Source of the DNA: Pestalotiopsis fici W106-1 | Lineage: Eukaryota > Ascomycota > Sordariomycetes > Amphisphaeriales > Sporocadaceae | Direction: 5' to 3' | Length of the DNA: 64,000 nt | Assembly: GCF_000516985.1 (NCBI RefSeq) | Contig: NW_006917092.1 | Location: 2,682,619-2,746,618, forward strand | Shown here: positions 21,643-33,766 of the stretch, in pieces | How positions within the stretch are numbered: position 1 is the stretch's first letter | Layout: each line of letters opens with the position of its first letter | Position numbers and translations under genes: made by a program | Notes under the pieces: model-generated | Database searches by the model: none | What the model was told of the DNA's origin: nothing | Seen by the model: only the letters and a program-made list of their open reading frames with translations

Positions 21643-24600
21643 GGCGCTGCCACAAAAAAGACCCGCGCCTTGTGCCTCAAAGCAGCAGCCACTTGATTCC
21701 TGGCTACAGGTTGATGCCAACTAGGTATCGTGCAGCTTCGGCCGTACAGTACAGGGATTGGATCGTCGGCAGAAGCGGCTGCGGCGCGCCGAGGGGCGAC
21801 TGCGGATGCAACGTCGTCTTGTATCGTTGGGAGAAGGCAGCTGGGACAGCCAGCTCTTGGTCAAGCGTCGAGTTTGGCAGCGCTCCGGGCCTCATTGTCT
21901 CAAGCGGTCAGGTTGATAAGCTCATTGCAGTAGTTCCATGGCAAGAAGTCAAGATGCTGAGGCGCCGCCGGGCAGCCGGGAAAAGGAAGAGACGGACGGA
22001 CGTATTATCACCACCTAGATAAGGGACGGCGGGAGGATGGGAAGGCGAGATTGGGCGGCGGCGGCGGCGGCACAATGACGACTATTGCTCGTTCGGCGGG
22101 GGGTTGAGCGATCGAACGACCAGGCTGGAGAGCTTTTGGTGATACAAAAAGAACTGGTGTGAACCAGTTGAACCAGGCAAGGCACCCACACCCACACAGA
22201 GTCTTACTTTTCTTCTTTATTGAGTGCTCACACCTCGACTAACAAACACGCTATGTTGCTGTTGACGGGTGGTTGTTTCGACGGCACGGAGATGAGGATA
22301 ATTGCTTCTTCCGCCGTCAAGTCGCATTAGTTGAAAGGCTATCGTAGCGACCCTCAGAAACCGAAATGCTGCTGCTGCGTGGACCTTTTTAAGTGACGGC
22401 AGACCGGTCGACTTTTGAAAGCCTCGTGGGCAATGCGTGCGGCTGCTGAATCCTAGAGACAAGGGGATATGTACAACCCCCCAAACTGAGACCGGTCGTT
22501 TGTGTATGTACTGTACCCTACGTACAGTACAGTACAATCCCGGGAGTTTCGTCCGTCCGTCGCGTGTGGAAGGGCGGTGGTTTGAGCTTTTTGTGACCGG
22601 ACTACGTATGGTGGTATCCAGAGACAAGCCACCGGCCGAGGATTGTATCGAGTGTAGGACGACGCCAAGGTACGGGGTGTGGTCGCATTGACTCAAAAGG
22701 ATTTGTCCGCGATGGATGGAGAATCTGCTCCAATTCAGTCGTTGTAGGTAGTCAGATCAACCATGAGTCGCCTCTGTACCCGGGTCCGTGGCTTTGCACC
22801 TTTTTAGACTTCAGCTTTTCCGGCAGGGGAAGGAAAAGCAAAAGAGGGCGCGAAGTTTCCTGACGCGTGTGGTTTTTTTCTTGAGCTGCAGACAGACCTG
22901 CCTGGACTGCACAAGAGGAGCGCAATCATTGATTGATCTCTGGATGGGAAACTGGGGTGGGGGGTGGAGGAGGGGGAACCACAATTGAACCCTCCAGTGG
23001 TTTGGGGGGGTTGAATCGGTTGATCAATGACCCAGAAAACTTCCTAATGTTCTCATAGTGGGCCACACGGCTCCTGGGACCCTTGTAGCATTTCAACTCC
23101 AGCGTATCGCGCACGCCGGCAAGATACCCTTGACTTATAACATTGATCTTACCTTGGATCATTCCATTCCTTGAACCTTTTACGAACCCACGTCGCGGCA
23201 CTTGTGGGCGCTTGAGGAGAATTTCAATTTGGAGTGAGGCTATACTGTGGCCTGATATGGATTTTGTTTTCTTTGACATTGAGAACCCAAAGGTAGATAG
23301 ATGATGCTGGCAGTGACCACTCTCGTTATTACCATCTCAACATCTCGACAAGACACGAAAGATCTCACCTCGGCCCTGGTTGAGGAAGGCAACAATTGAT
23401 AGGATCGGTTCTGTAGCAGCCACACTCTCACCGAAAAGAAGTGCCACCCCCACATGCAAGCAACTAGCATGGTAATGGCATGGGTTTTGGAGGGCCTGGG
23501 AACGGAGGTCTGGGGGAGAGAATCCAACGAGAGTTGAGCGCTGTGCCTGGGGGTATAATAAGCTGACTTGAGTAAGAATACCTCACAGTAGCGCGCGCAT
23601 CTCCTTACAGAGGTGCTTGTCCGTCGTTGATGGTTGGTCCCGTCCGGCCGGTTTGCTCGAAGATCATTTGCCAGTTGGGGAAACCAAAGCTTGTCAGATG
23701 CCCGCAATCTTGCTCTCCGATGAAACACACCCATCGAACGTCTATATAATCCATGTAATAGATGCCTTTCTCGTCCAGGTATTTATACCGCAGAAGCGCT
23801 GCCACCAGTTGGTACTTTATATCCCCACGGCATCGTCACATTTCTATGATATTCCAACATTCATCTCATGTCCTTGGGAATTGGACATGGCATGACGCTA
23901 CACAAATGGAAACGAGAATAATAGAAACCAAGGACAGCAAGTCGGGTGATTCCGAATCGTCAATCCCAGATCATAAAACGGACTGATTTCTTCCGCTTCG
24001 CTTGCCGAACCACCCCAAAGCACCTGGACATGCTCGTGACAGATATCCTAGTATCCCTTTTCGCCGAGGCGAGCTCCCGAAGTCCTGATGCTACGTCATT
24101 CGACCCCTTGTCTTCATAATCACCCGAATTCCCATGTAGACAATGTAACGTAAATCATTCACTCATGTATGCTCTCGGGATCTCCAAGTGTTCCCTCTTG
24201 CAGCAGCCATGCAGGCACGGGATCTCACTGGTTGATTGTCTATATCATTGGGTGAAGTCGCTTGGGGATTATCACAACTCTAGAGCCTCGGATGTTTCTG
24301 GAACACTTCTATCGTCTCGCACGTGGGGTGCGTGGCCCCTCGATTGCCAATAATGCCTCGACGTTATCATATTTTCATACATTTTCCTGAGTAATCTGTG
24401 TAAACTATTGAAAGGTCCATTGTTTACTCGATACCGGCAGGTAAATGAGGATTATACATCTAGATCAAAAATAGGATAACTGTCAGTGGCTTGATTATGG
24501 ATGAAGGGACAGTCAACAGAGTCTTGAGGACATCGCGAAATCACAAGACAGAATTGTTGACGCTCAGGCGTTCCAGTATCTCTTCATTGAATATCGTACT

Positions 24601-27600
24601 GACCTGCGCTCACTTATAGGGAGCGCGAATTCTTTTCAGCAAGATCAAGACTGAAGTGATTGCTTCAAAGGTTTTGGTCTTTCGGAAATTTTATTACCTT
24701 ATACTCTGTAAACGCATCTGCTTTAAAAGAAAAAAGAAATGCTTTTGCTTGGATATATGGACTGAGAATTAAGGTCACTCCTAGCAAGATAACTAAATAT
24801 TGCGTCTAGGACATATACAAACGCAAATAAACCGACACATCGATTTTCGGACATGCGGACATGCGCTGAACTTTCAGATGGCCCTAAAACTAGACTCAAC
24901 ATTCATGGCAATCGCAATGAAAGACTTGCTTATGAGTTTGTTGTAGGTAGAGATAGCGAGAGTGTTAAAAAGTGTTCAACCATTTTAATTTATGAAGCCG
25001 GTCCCAAGGTATAATCCTCCACCAGCGGCATAAGATAAGCGCTCCTTCAATACCTAGACCAAAAAATGGGAATTTCTGCGCCGTGGATCAAGTGATGTGA
25101 AGTAGGTTGGCCGACAAGGCTATTCTGGCACACCATAATGATGTGCAATATGGTCAGAACTTCCCGGTTGCATAGTACTGTCCGAAGCACGACTATAAGC
25201 GCCTCGATATAAACGTCAGCATGTGCAGAATTGCGTGATCAACCTTTATTATCAAACCGAATTGCCTGTCACGGGGTCGTTGAGGGATAGACAAGGAGTA
25301 ACCACACTCTGATGATCCAGGAATATTTAAAACATACACAAATGTCAAGTTTCTATATTCAACGCCAGGTATGCAGGTTATTTCCCCACCGTCATAACAA
25401 TGCAAGGAGCGAGATATGCTGTGATGCACATGATGGAAAACACCTGAATGATGTGCATATCAACGTTACCAGAGTTGAGAGCCGCAAACGCGCTCCGATC
25501 CTGGATTGCCGGCAGCCAGCGAGCCATGTAAGCTTTAGGTTTTACTCGGTCCGATCGTTGGGGCTTATAAGCCGTACCTTGCGTTACGAAGGACTGCTGA
25601 TATTTGTGGTTATCTCTTCTCCTGCAGTAACCACCTCCTCCTGCAAGGGCCCAGGGGCTTGTTGGTCCTTTTCTCAGCTGTACGATCACTAATGTAGCTG
25701 ATTGGGAAATCCATGAGTGCAGCAGCGACAGTGAAGAGAACAGATCGACAGCTACAATCTGACAGCAGCGGCGAATGTATTTGCTTGCTTGGTGCGATCT
25801 TCATCACGTAGTGTACGCCGGTTACTCAATAGCTGGGTTTATTAGTCGGAGAGATCCAGCGAGCTGTTAAAAACCCACCTAAATTTCCAAACAGTGTCGG
25901 GTGCCTTGGAACTCGCAGTTGGGTTGGCTGTTGGACCTTGAACTATAATTGTTTAGGTAAGACACCAAACTCCCAGGAACAGAGGTTATCACTGGAGCCT
26001 GTCTGTGCCTGGCTGTACCTGCAATCCCCACCACTACCACTACCACAACGTAACACCATTGAGAAAGTGGCGTGGAGATGAGCATGCTGGCGCCATCGGC
26101 TGCCAGGTACATGAAATAGGTATTACGTGGGTACATGGTGTCAAGACAGGTAATTGCATTCAAGACAACTCTATCAAATCCCACAACATATGACATACTC
26201 TCTAAAGTACAGAATGCTGCTGCGTAATTTCAAGGCGCAAGAAGATATGTCGGGTAGTGATGGGGGGACCTTCTAGTTTGGCCTGCTGATATGTGCACTG
26301 GAAATCTCGTACCTCTGAGGCGCCGGCTGTGCAAGATGATTGCAATGCCTTTTAAGGTGGAGGCCAAAAGCCAAGGCCCGTTGATAGTCTCGCTCTTACA
26401 GCTAGAGCTAAGCCTGATGTTGCTAGCCACACTTCCACTGGCTCCGCACTTGATCAGGCCAAGAAATCAGCATTTCCCCCAAAATGGCCAAAACCGTGGC
26501 GAATGGAGCCGTGCAGGAGTCAGTGATGGTAGTTGGAGAGCAAATTGTAGTTAGCAATGCCTCTGTCAAACTCTTTGGTTTCGACTGAGCTAGGTTAGGT
26601 AGGTACTAACTGTATTGATCATTGCTTCCAGTTGGTGCAAAACTGAAATAGTGACATGTTTCCATACATTATCCTACCAATTTTCATCTGCATACACGTT
26701 GCTACATATATAGGTTTGTATACAAGCTCGACCTGGAGGTAGTGATCGGTGTCTTGCACAGCCTGGGCTTGCGTACGTCCATGTCTGGGCTCTTGTCTGT
26801 GTCGTGGGTAGACAGCGCCAGTGCTTCTTTGCTTGGATGACCTCGCCAAAGGTATGTGTGTACGTCGTGTGTGCGGACCCCCCCTAGATCCGATCAGATT
26901 GCCACGGGCCGTTTCCTAGCGGTGACACGGCGTTTGTGTCAATGTAAGAGAGTGAAATAGAAAGGTTCCGCATGACCTGAGCCGAATGAAAACTTCAGTC
27001 CTTTTACTTTCGTTGCAATGTATATCCATGGATGTTCAAGACCTTTCGGGGTCACAAAACTGCTTGAATCACTGCCGAACTGCATGTCCCAGCCTTCCTT
27101 GCTACGGTTCCTTCTGAGCCCTTGCGTCCGAGATGCAACATTATTAGAGGCCAAGAATCTCCCGCTTACCCAACGTTCGTTTTATGGGGGTTTGCCGAAT
27201 GGGGAGATCAATCCCTTCTCCATCTTCTCCACCTTGTGCATGTCTCCCAGGGTCTTCGCAGCAGGCCAAGCTGCTCCTTTAGAACCCCAACTCCATTTCA
27301 AGCTCCAAGAAAAACGTCAAAAACCATCTCCAGTACCTTAGTTATAGTGCATCAGCAAACTCTACACGGTTCCCCAGGGTTAGACACTCTAAAAGGGGAT
27401 ATCAACAGTCTGTTTGTGTGCGCAATCGATAACAACAAACTTCATCCTCAACGCGGTTCCCATAAAAAAAAAAACCAAACATCTAGACCCTGAGGTTCTT
27501 GAGCCTTTTCATTTCAATCAAATACAGGTACCTGCCAACCCGAAGGCCCTGTCCGCCCAAAACATCATAACTATCCGTGTTCTCCCCGCCACTAACCTCT

Positions 27601-28123
27601 ACTGGACCTGCAAGACCTGGACCTGGACCTGGACCCTGTCCCCGGCTTGACGTACCTGGCCCGGTGCTCTCCACCTAAAAAGAACGAACGCGCGCCACCT
27701 TCTCCTGCCATTCGCCCTTCTCTGCTTGCTTGCTTCTTACTTACACCCAGTGCTCCCATCAGCTGCGCCCCCCCAGGTTTCAACCTATTGGTCGTTGTTG
27801 ATACGAGCTGTGCACCACCACTCGTTATCATCGTATTTCCTCAGACTTGTCACCATCGTCGGAATCCATTAACTTTGACGAGTTTTTATCCCGGCTTTGA
27901 CGCGACGAGTAAGCATCTACTCACCCGCTACCTAGCTAGCAGAACAGAGATCCTCCTCATTTCGATACAAATCCACTCTCGAGGCCTGCGAATCTCCGTG
28001 CGCAATATTGGTTTTCCTAGGTGCCACTCACTACCTAGATATCCTCACCAACTCCCGCAGCATCCAGTCTGTACATTGTGCAATTCTAGACTACTTCTAT
28101 GCGGCAAACCTCAAGCACTCGTC
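21643..28123. other. 6.5 kb gene-poor stretch
   Basis: I could support no gene here. Items noted: a perfect 10-bp hairpin of GTAC words at 22507-22531; a coding-like minus-strand frame at about 23605-23830 (KYLDEKGIYYMDYIDVRW); a 117-codon minus-strand ATG frame at 22926-23279 without a family; a short minus-strand frame with a hydrophobic C-terminus at 25378-25540; a tandem CCTGGA run near 27610-27640; and the C/T-rich leader of the next gene from about 27,660. No transposase or reverse-transcriptase pattern was seen. Confidence 0.45.
22507..22531. repeat. perfect hairpin, 10-bp arms, 5-nt loop
   Basis: TGTACTGTAC (22507-22516), loop CCTAC, then GTACAGTACA (22522-22531), followed by one more AGTAC word. 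It is a compact palindromic cluster in otherwise plain sequence. Confidence 0.7.
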
Positions 28124-28789
28124 ATGATGCCCAAAACCAGTCCTAGGCCAGATGGCCTCAACACTGCCGCTCCGCAACCAGCACAAGCAACACAACCTGC
28201 GAAGCGCTTTCAATTGCCGGCGCTGAACCTCTCTTTGGGCTCTCTGACGGAGGGAACTGACATCCCGCCACCCATTCCATCGCCAGTCCAGGAAGTTCCC
28301 ACACCACCAAAGACCCCGCCAGCCGATGATGCGCCCAAGAAGACAACGAATGGCGCGGCTAATGTACAGACCAATGGCTTGGATACTTCTCCCAAGTCGG
28401 ATGTCTCAAGCTCTACGAATGGCGGATTGAAGCGTCCGGTGGACCAAGGTCCTGTATCGCCCACCTACTCGAGCCGTGGCAGCTTGCGACGGTATCTAAG
28501 CAAGAATCTACTTCACAATGCTTATGATGAGCAAGCTTCCATCAGTAGCCAAGTTGCTTCTAGACCCCCTAGTCGTACAGCAAGTGTTGCAGCAGAGGAG
28601 CGAAAGGCCAAGCGTGGCAGTGGATGGTTCCGACGTCTCCGGTCGAATGACTCAAAACGAAACAGCATGCAACAATTCGAAGAGGTCCACGTCGAAAAGA
28701 AGGGGCCACCACCGCCCACGATTCCCGAGATGAGCGCCTTTAAGATTGATACGGCAATTGGCGATGATCTCTTCAAAGAAATCAAATAG
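28124..28789 (+). CDS. Ser/Pro-rich intrinsically disordered protein, function unknown
   Basis: Predicted 221 aa, intronless. The ATG pair at 28124/28127 (MMPKTSPRPDGLN) is the first ATG in a frame that is open back to about 27,647, so the earlier part is leader. The N-terminal half is Pro/Thr/Ala-rich with a short hydrophobic motif (KRFQLPALNLSLGSL). The second half has islands that look conserved: SRGSLRRYLSKNLLHNAY, then RGSGWFRRLRSND and, at the end, FKIDTAIGDDLFKEIK. Basic RxxS sites (SLRRYLS, RPPSRTAS) could be kinase targets. No signal peptide or membrane span is visible. I do not recognise a named family. The leader is long and rich in C/T, typical of a well-expressed fungal gene. Confidence 0.75.
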   Translation: MMPKTSPRPDGLNTAAPQPAQATQPAKRFQLPALNLSLGSLTEGTDIPPPIPSPVQEVPTPPKTPPADDAPKKTTNGAANVQTNGLDTSPKSDVSSSTNGGLKRPVDQGPVSPTYSSRGSLRRYLSKNLLHNAYDEQASISSQVASRPPSRTASVAAEERKAKRGSGWFRRLRSNDSKRNSMQQFEEVHVEKKGPPPPTIPEMSAFKIDTAIGDDLFKEIK

Positions 28790-30121
28790 TGGGCGTGTCC
28801 ACATAGGATATCTCTCATTACGACAGCCTCACTACATTGACGCCAAAACACCTTGCAAACGAACAGACACCTACATGCTGCGACGAGGTAATGAACCTCG
28901 TCTTGTACTCGCTTTGATCATGTACCTTCTGGAACGACAAAACTGCGAACAAATTATTGCGACCTTTTCCACGACCCAATCATTATTGCATTACAAGACC
29001 ACTAATTGGCACGGCCTTCAGAGGCGGCCATAATTTGATACCCAGCTCTTATGCGAGCTCATTCATCGACATGACGTCAAATTTTCTATTGTTTGCTTTC
29101 TTCGACTACTTATTGAAAACTACTCCCCTTACGCTATATTTGTTTTATATCAGAATTCGACATTTGTCATTGAAACCGAAAGCGCCTACCTCGCAGCTAT
29201 TGTATTCGTCAGATCTCGTGCTATCTGTTCGAAAGGAGAGATAGGAGATCAACATCGATGATTCATGTATTCCTTCACCAACCATACCCGAAGATGAAGA
29301 AGAACCTGGGGCTAGGAGAAACATGAGACTTTGGAAGAGGTCCTCTGAGGCGCTTGATGGCCCATTGCGAAACCAGATGGCAAGGACACCATTGTCTGAC
29401 TCTAACTATCGGTTGACGTCTTCTGCTACGTGCTCATGGGTTAATGAGAGCGACTGACGTCTTGGATTCATTTTTCTTTTCAATGAGGAATTTATTGCTG
29501 GGAATGGGGTTGTGCAACATCCACCACAGCATGTAGGCAGAGATTCATTCCTCCAAAGAAAACAATACTCTACTTCGGCACTTCCCAACCCATGCCATTG
29601 GGAAGTGGCAGAGTTTCAACATTACTCGCTTCAACCTTGCCTATGCCTCGTGACCATTGTTTGAATGTGATTACTATTGTTTACAATCCATACGGAACGA
29701 GCATTCAAATCATGGCAAAACCCCTCGGCATCAAGTCCGTAAGACAGCATCAACCTTCAAGCCACATCTGAGCTTAATAAAAGGTGGTAAACAGCAGGAG
29801 TTTGTCGCGTGGGTCAGGAACCCGTGTAAGCCAAAGAGGTCAAGCTCTGGCCAATCAGCTCAATTGTCTGGTGTGGGTACCGAATAGAGCTATGGACCAA
29901 CGGCACCTGTAACGTCATTGCCGAGCTGTTGCCGATTCAAAGCTCCAGAAGCTCCGAGACCCTTGATTGCCAGCCAACCTCGACCACCTACTTTTTTTTT
30001 TTCCCACCCGTCCGAGTTGCATAAGTGGACTGCTTGAACAGCATAACCTCTGAAGCCATCTGCAAGGAACCACGATCAAATTGTAAACTAAAATATTTCA
30101 AAGTGCTCAGCAATTGCCCTC
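28790..30121. other. intergenic
   Basis: The 3' flank of the preceding gene and the promoter of ETR1. Short frames only; a T-run lies near 29,993-30,003. Confidence 0.5.
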
Positions 30122-31457
30122 ATGGCTTCTGTCAGGTGCTTCAGAGCCTCGGAGGTGTTGTCGACATGTTCGCCCCGTCCGGCGCAATGCGCAAGCAGCA
30201 AGATCGCTTCGGCCCCACTAACACAACGTCGATACAAGTCAGGCCCTTATGGATATACACAAGCCAAGTCTTTGGTGTTTAGCAAATTTGGCGAACCCAA
30301 TGACGTACTCAGGTTGGCAATCCCTCTTTTTTGAAGTAATCAGCTGGATCGGTGGCAGCAATCCCAGGGCTCTCCTCATGTATAGTGGATGAACTAACAC
30401 GAAGCTTCACTTATCCAGGTTACACACACATTCGATAAGCCCATCGCTCCCATCCTCGTCTCTACTGCTGCGCGCCCTCGCCGCCCCCATTAACCCGGCA
30501 GATGTGAACACGATTCAGGGTACGTACGGCGTGAAGCCGTCATTCTCACCGTTGATCGGCACGTCGGAGCCGTCAGTGATCCCCGGCAATGAGGGCGTAT
30601 TCGAGGTAGTATCGGGCGCAGCGTCGAGCGAGCACGGCGACATCAAAAAGGGCGACTGGGTGATCCCAGCCAAGACGGGCTTTGGCACCTGGCGCACGCA
30701 CGCCGTGGCCGAGGCCGGCAGCGTGCTCAAGGTGGAGAGGGACGGACTCACGCCCACCCAGGCCGGCACCGTTGCCGTTAACCCGTGCTCGGCCTATCGC
30801 ATGCTGCGCGACTACGCCGACCCGGCCCTGCGCGAGGGCGACTGGTTTATCCAGAACGGCGCCAACTCGGGCGTCGGCCGCGCCGCCATCCAGCTCGGTC
30901 GCCTCTGGGGCTACCGCAGCATCAACGTGGTGCGCGCGCGCGAGACCCCCGAGGCCACCGAGGCTCTGCGCCGCGAGCTGCAGGATCTGGGCGCTGACCA
31001 CGTCCTGACCGAGGAAGAGTTCCAGAGCCGCGAGTTCCGCGACAAGGTGGCCGAGTGGACGCGGGGCGGGCGCGAGGGCATCCGCCTGGGCCTCAACTGC
31101 GTCGGCGGCAAGTCGGCCCAGGCCATGGCCAAGAGCCTCGGTGCCAGCGCCAACCTCGTCACCTACGGCGGCATGTCGCGCCAGCCCGTCGCCCTGCCCA
31201 CGGGTCTGCTCATTTTCAAGGATATCCGCTTCGTGGGCTTCTGGCTTAGCCGCTGGGCTGACCGCAACACGGCTGACAAGTCCAGGACCGTCAATGAGAT
31301 TCTTGGCCTTGTTCGCGAGGGTAAGTTCCGTGATACGCCCGTCGTCGACGTCCCATGGTCCTGGGATACGGAGGAGGCGTCGTTGAGGGAGGCCGTTCAG
31401 GGTACGCTGGAGGGCTTCAGGCAAGGAAAGGGCGTTTTCGTCTTTGGGGAGACTTGA
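30122..31457 (+). CDS. ETR1: mitochondrial trans-2-enoyl thioester reductase
   Basis: Predicted 409 aa. Exons 30122-30312 and 30419-31457 (intron GTTGGC..CCAG, phase 2). It catalyses the NADPH-dependent last reduction of mitochondrial type II fatty acid synthesis, needed for lipoic acid supply and respiration. The N-terminus is a basic presequence (MASVRCFRASEVLS, then TQRRYKSG). The medium-chain reductase fold follows: NTIQGTYGVKP carries the catalytic Tyr (about residue 100), PGNEGVFEV the conserved entry loop, and NGANSGVGRAAIQLGRLWGY the nucleotide-binding glycine motif. The C-terminus has DIRFVGFWLSRW, characteristic of the MECR/Etr1 branch. Exon 2 is conspicuously GC-rich with C/G-ending codons, unlike most neighbours. 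It is convergent with UBC13. Confidence 0.95.
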
Positions 31458-32047
31458 GCAAGAGGGAAAGGTTGTGGAACATGAATGCCACCAAGGCACA
31501 ACTGGTATAATGGATTCAATGTACAAACGGCAGCATTACAACGGAGCACTTATTTAGGGAATCTGGCGCGGCTGTTGATGCATATGAATTCAATCTGCAC
31601 AACGCCCGGCCAATAGAACTAAGCAAATAAATCATTACTGATCAAACTACTTGAGAGGAAGACTGTCCAATGTCCATGGCGTGTTCCATCTAGCGCAAAT
31701 CTATTTGTTACGCCAACGCTTTATTGCGTAAGAAATAATGACCTTCGCAACCTCGGCCATGCTGTGAAAGTGTTTCCAAAGACGTACCGACATCTTTGGC
31801 TCAACTGTCATGATGCTGTTTCCAGCGGAAACCTTGCCCTGATCCAACCTCCGAGAGTAAAAGAATAGTTCTTTGGTATAGCCATGCCAGTTTGGCGAAC
31901 ACGAGTTCCATACGTTCCATCTCCATACCCCAATTTGTGTAAGGGATCATCGACTCTCTACTTGGAATCAGCGACAATGATTGCGCTATCAGCTGTAGCT
32001 CCCAGTATAGATGTTACTTTATTGGACGCTCCTTTTGAAGTCCGGTT
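31458..32047. other. convergent 3' spacer
   Basis: About 590 nt between the ETR1 and UBC13 stop codons. Nothing recognised. Confidence 0.6.
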
Positions 32048-32694
32048 CTAATCAGACTTGGCATATTGCTGAGTCCACTCTCGTGCAGTGGCAATGGCCT
32101 TGTTTTCGTCCTCCTTCCAGCTCTTGGCAACATCGGCTGCGAGAGGGTCATCGGGATTGGGTGCGCCAAGGAGGGCTTGGATCGAAAGTAGGATGGTTCG
32201 AATTTGGAGTGCAGGAGACCAGTTGTCTGTGCCAAAGTGTCAGCAAGGGCTATTCTATATTCACCAGTTGAAGCCTTGGTTCTTACTCTTCAGAACATCG
32301 AGACAGATGCGACCAAGCTTGTCGACGTTTGGGTGGTAGATCTTGGTCAGGAAGCGGATCTTGGGAGGAACCATGGGGTAGTCATCTGTCAGAAACAGCT
32401 CGAGCTTGAACTTTCCACCTGCAATCTAAAAGTTAGCAGATACTATCAGAATGATGGCGGCAAGTGAGGTGGTCGACGCACCCTCGTACGGAGAACCAGA
32501 CGGTCCGTGGATCTCGACGTCAAAGTATCGGAGGTTGTCCTCGTGGGGGACGGCGCTGATACCGGGAACCCTGCGGACCAAAAAATTAGAGACTCTCATC
32601 AAGGTAACAGAAGTATGCAATCGTGAGCCTGGACCACTTACGGCTCTGTCATCAACCGCTCGGTCTCCTTGATTATTCTCTTGGGCAACGCCAT
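32048..32694 (-). CDS. UBC13: ubiquitin-conjugating enzyme E2 Ubc13
   Basis: Predicted 150 aa, the usual Ubc13 length. Exons 32642-32694, 32482-32570, 32287-32418, 32048-32226; all introns GT-AG. Ubc13, with the E2 variant Mms2, builds Lys63-linked ubiquitin chains in error-free post-replication repair and endocytic sorting. The start [15 protein letters not shown], the core [20 protein letters not shown], the HPN motif in [19 protein letters not shown] with the active-site Cys, and [20 protein letters not shown] are all present. The tail ends with [11 protein letters not shown]. Acceptor choice in intron 2 (TTGCAG just downstream of TTTTAG) was fixed by reading frame and the EGGKFKL pattern. 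It is divergent from MTC5 across a 1.1 kb shared promoter region. Confidence 0.96.
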
Positions 32695-33766
32695 CTTTGC
32701 TACTGATACACCTGTGGGTTTGGCGACGATGAAACGGGCAGATCCAGATTTCAAGATTCCGGAATAGAGAGTAACAGGTATAGTTGGTGAGACCTGTGTG
32801 CTGGTCGAATGCTTTTGGGGGGTCTGTAGCTGGTGCGCGGAAAAGATGGTCGTTCCAAGTAAGGGTAGCCTTGGTAATGACTGGTACGGCTGCTGAAGTC
32901 GCGGGCGTTGGTGGGGTTCCCTCTAGCAGGTGACTTCAACGGCGGATCTCGAAATGTAGACTTGATGGAGTAATCGACGGCAGATAGTGAAGGTGAGCAG
33001 AAGACCACTGTCGGGAGGGGAAATAAAAGTTGGACGGTGTCTACTTTGCAGCAAGTATATCTGTTTGTCAAGAAGAGTCGCAGAAAAGACGTCACAAAAC
33101 TTGAACAGAAATTGATATTTCTAGCATTGACGGGCGCTGTACGATAAGAATCGGCGGGGTGTTTATGAGTCGCATCATGGAAGCTGAAGGGGCACTTTAT
33201 TAAGCGTAGGCCCAAAGATGCCCCTCATTCACACATGAAGGCCAGAGAGGTAGGAGGTACCCTTGGAGCCAAAATATGACGCGGGAGTACTTTCCTGCAC
33301 TACTAGCTCTTTAAGCATTGTGCACGGATCGTCTGACCTAGTCTGGGCGCTCGGGCCTTCACTGCCAGGAACCTCTCTCTTGTCTGGGGGCTGCTTGAGC
33401 TGTGTGGATTTTTGGCCTGTCGAGGCTCACTCACTGATCACTTTCTTTACCTTATGTAAGTTTTATAATCTGCCTGGCGAGGCACCATGGCACTGTCCAT
33501 CAAACGGCCTTTAATTATCACATCTTTGTTTCTGTAATATTTCTGTGCTAGGACAATACTATCGGGACTTTTAATTGATGGGATGTGAGAAGAGTTTACG
33601 CGCCACGCGAGGCAGCTGGGCAGCTGGTCCGGGACGAGCTCGAGTCCTACGACGGACAGCACGCATGCGATAGAGGCCGTCTGTAGAGAGGCAGATTCAA
33701 AGGCAGCCTGCAGACGAAAGAACACATTGGGCCACCCTGAAACGAGGCTCCAAGGCCGACGCAAAG
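32695..33766. other. divergent promoter region UBC13 / MTC5
   Basis: About 1.07 kb separates two oppositely transcribed housekeeping genes. A minus-strand frame at 32751-33215 is long but has no family pattern. No clear TATA box was found. Confidence 0.5.

Noticed and set aside
21507..22022. 171-codon plus-strand frame
   Set aside because: It is largely antisense to the well-supported CNL1 gene and its upstream region.
22926..23279. 117-codon minus-strand ATG frame with a poly-Pro tail
   Set aside because: No recognisable family or splice partner; it could be chance in a long spacer.
27647..28123. Upstream in-frame extension of the 28124 gene
   Set aside because: It contains no ATG before MMPK and reads like a C/T-rich leader.
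30573..31526. 317-codon frame antisense to ETR1
   Set aside because: It is explained by the GC-rich codon use of ETR1, which removes stops on the other strand.
32180..32205. GGTTCGAAT word resembling a tRNA T-loop
   Set aside because: It lies within the last coding exon of UBC13 and no cloverleaf can be formed around it.
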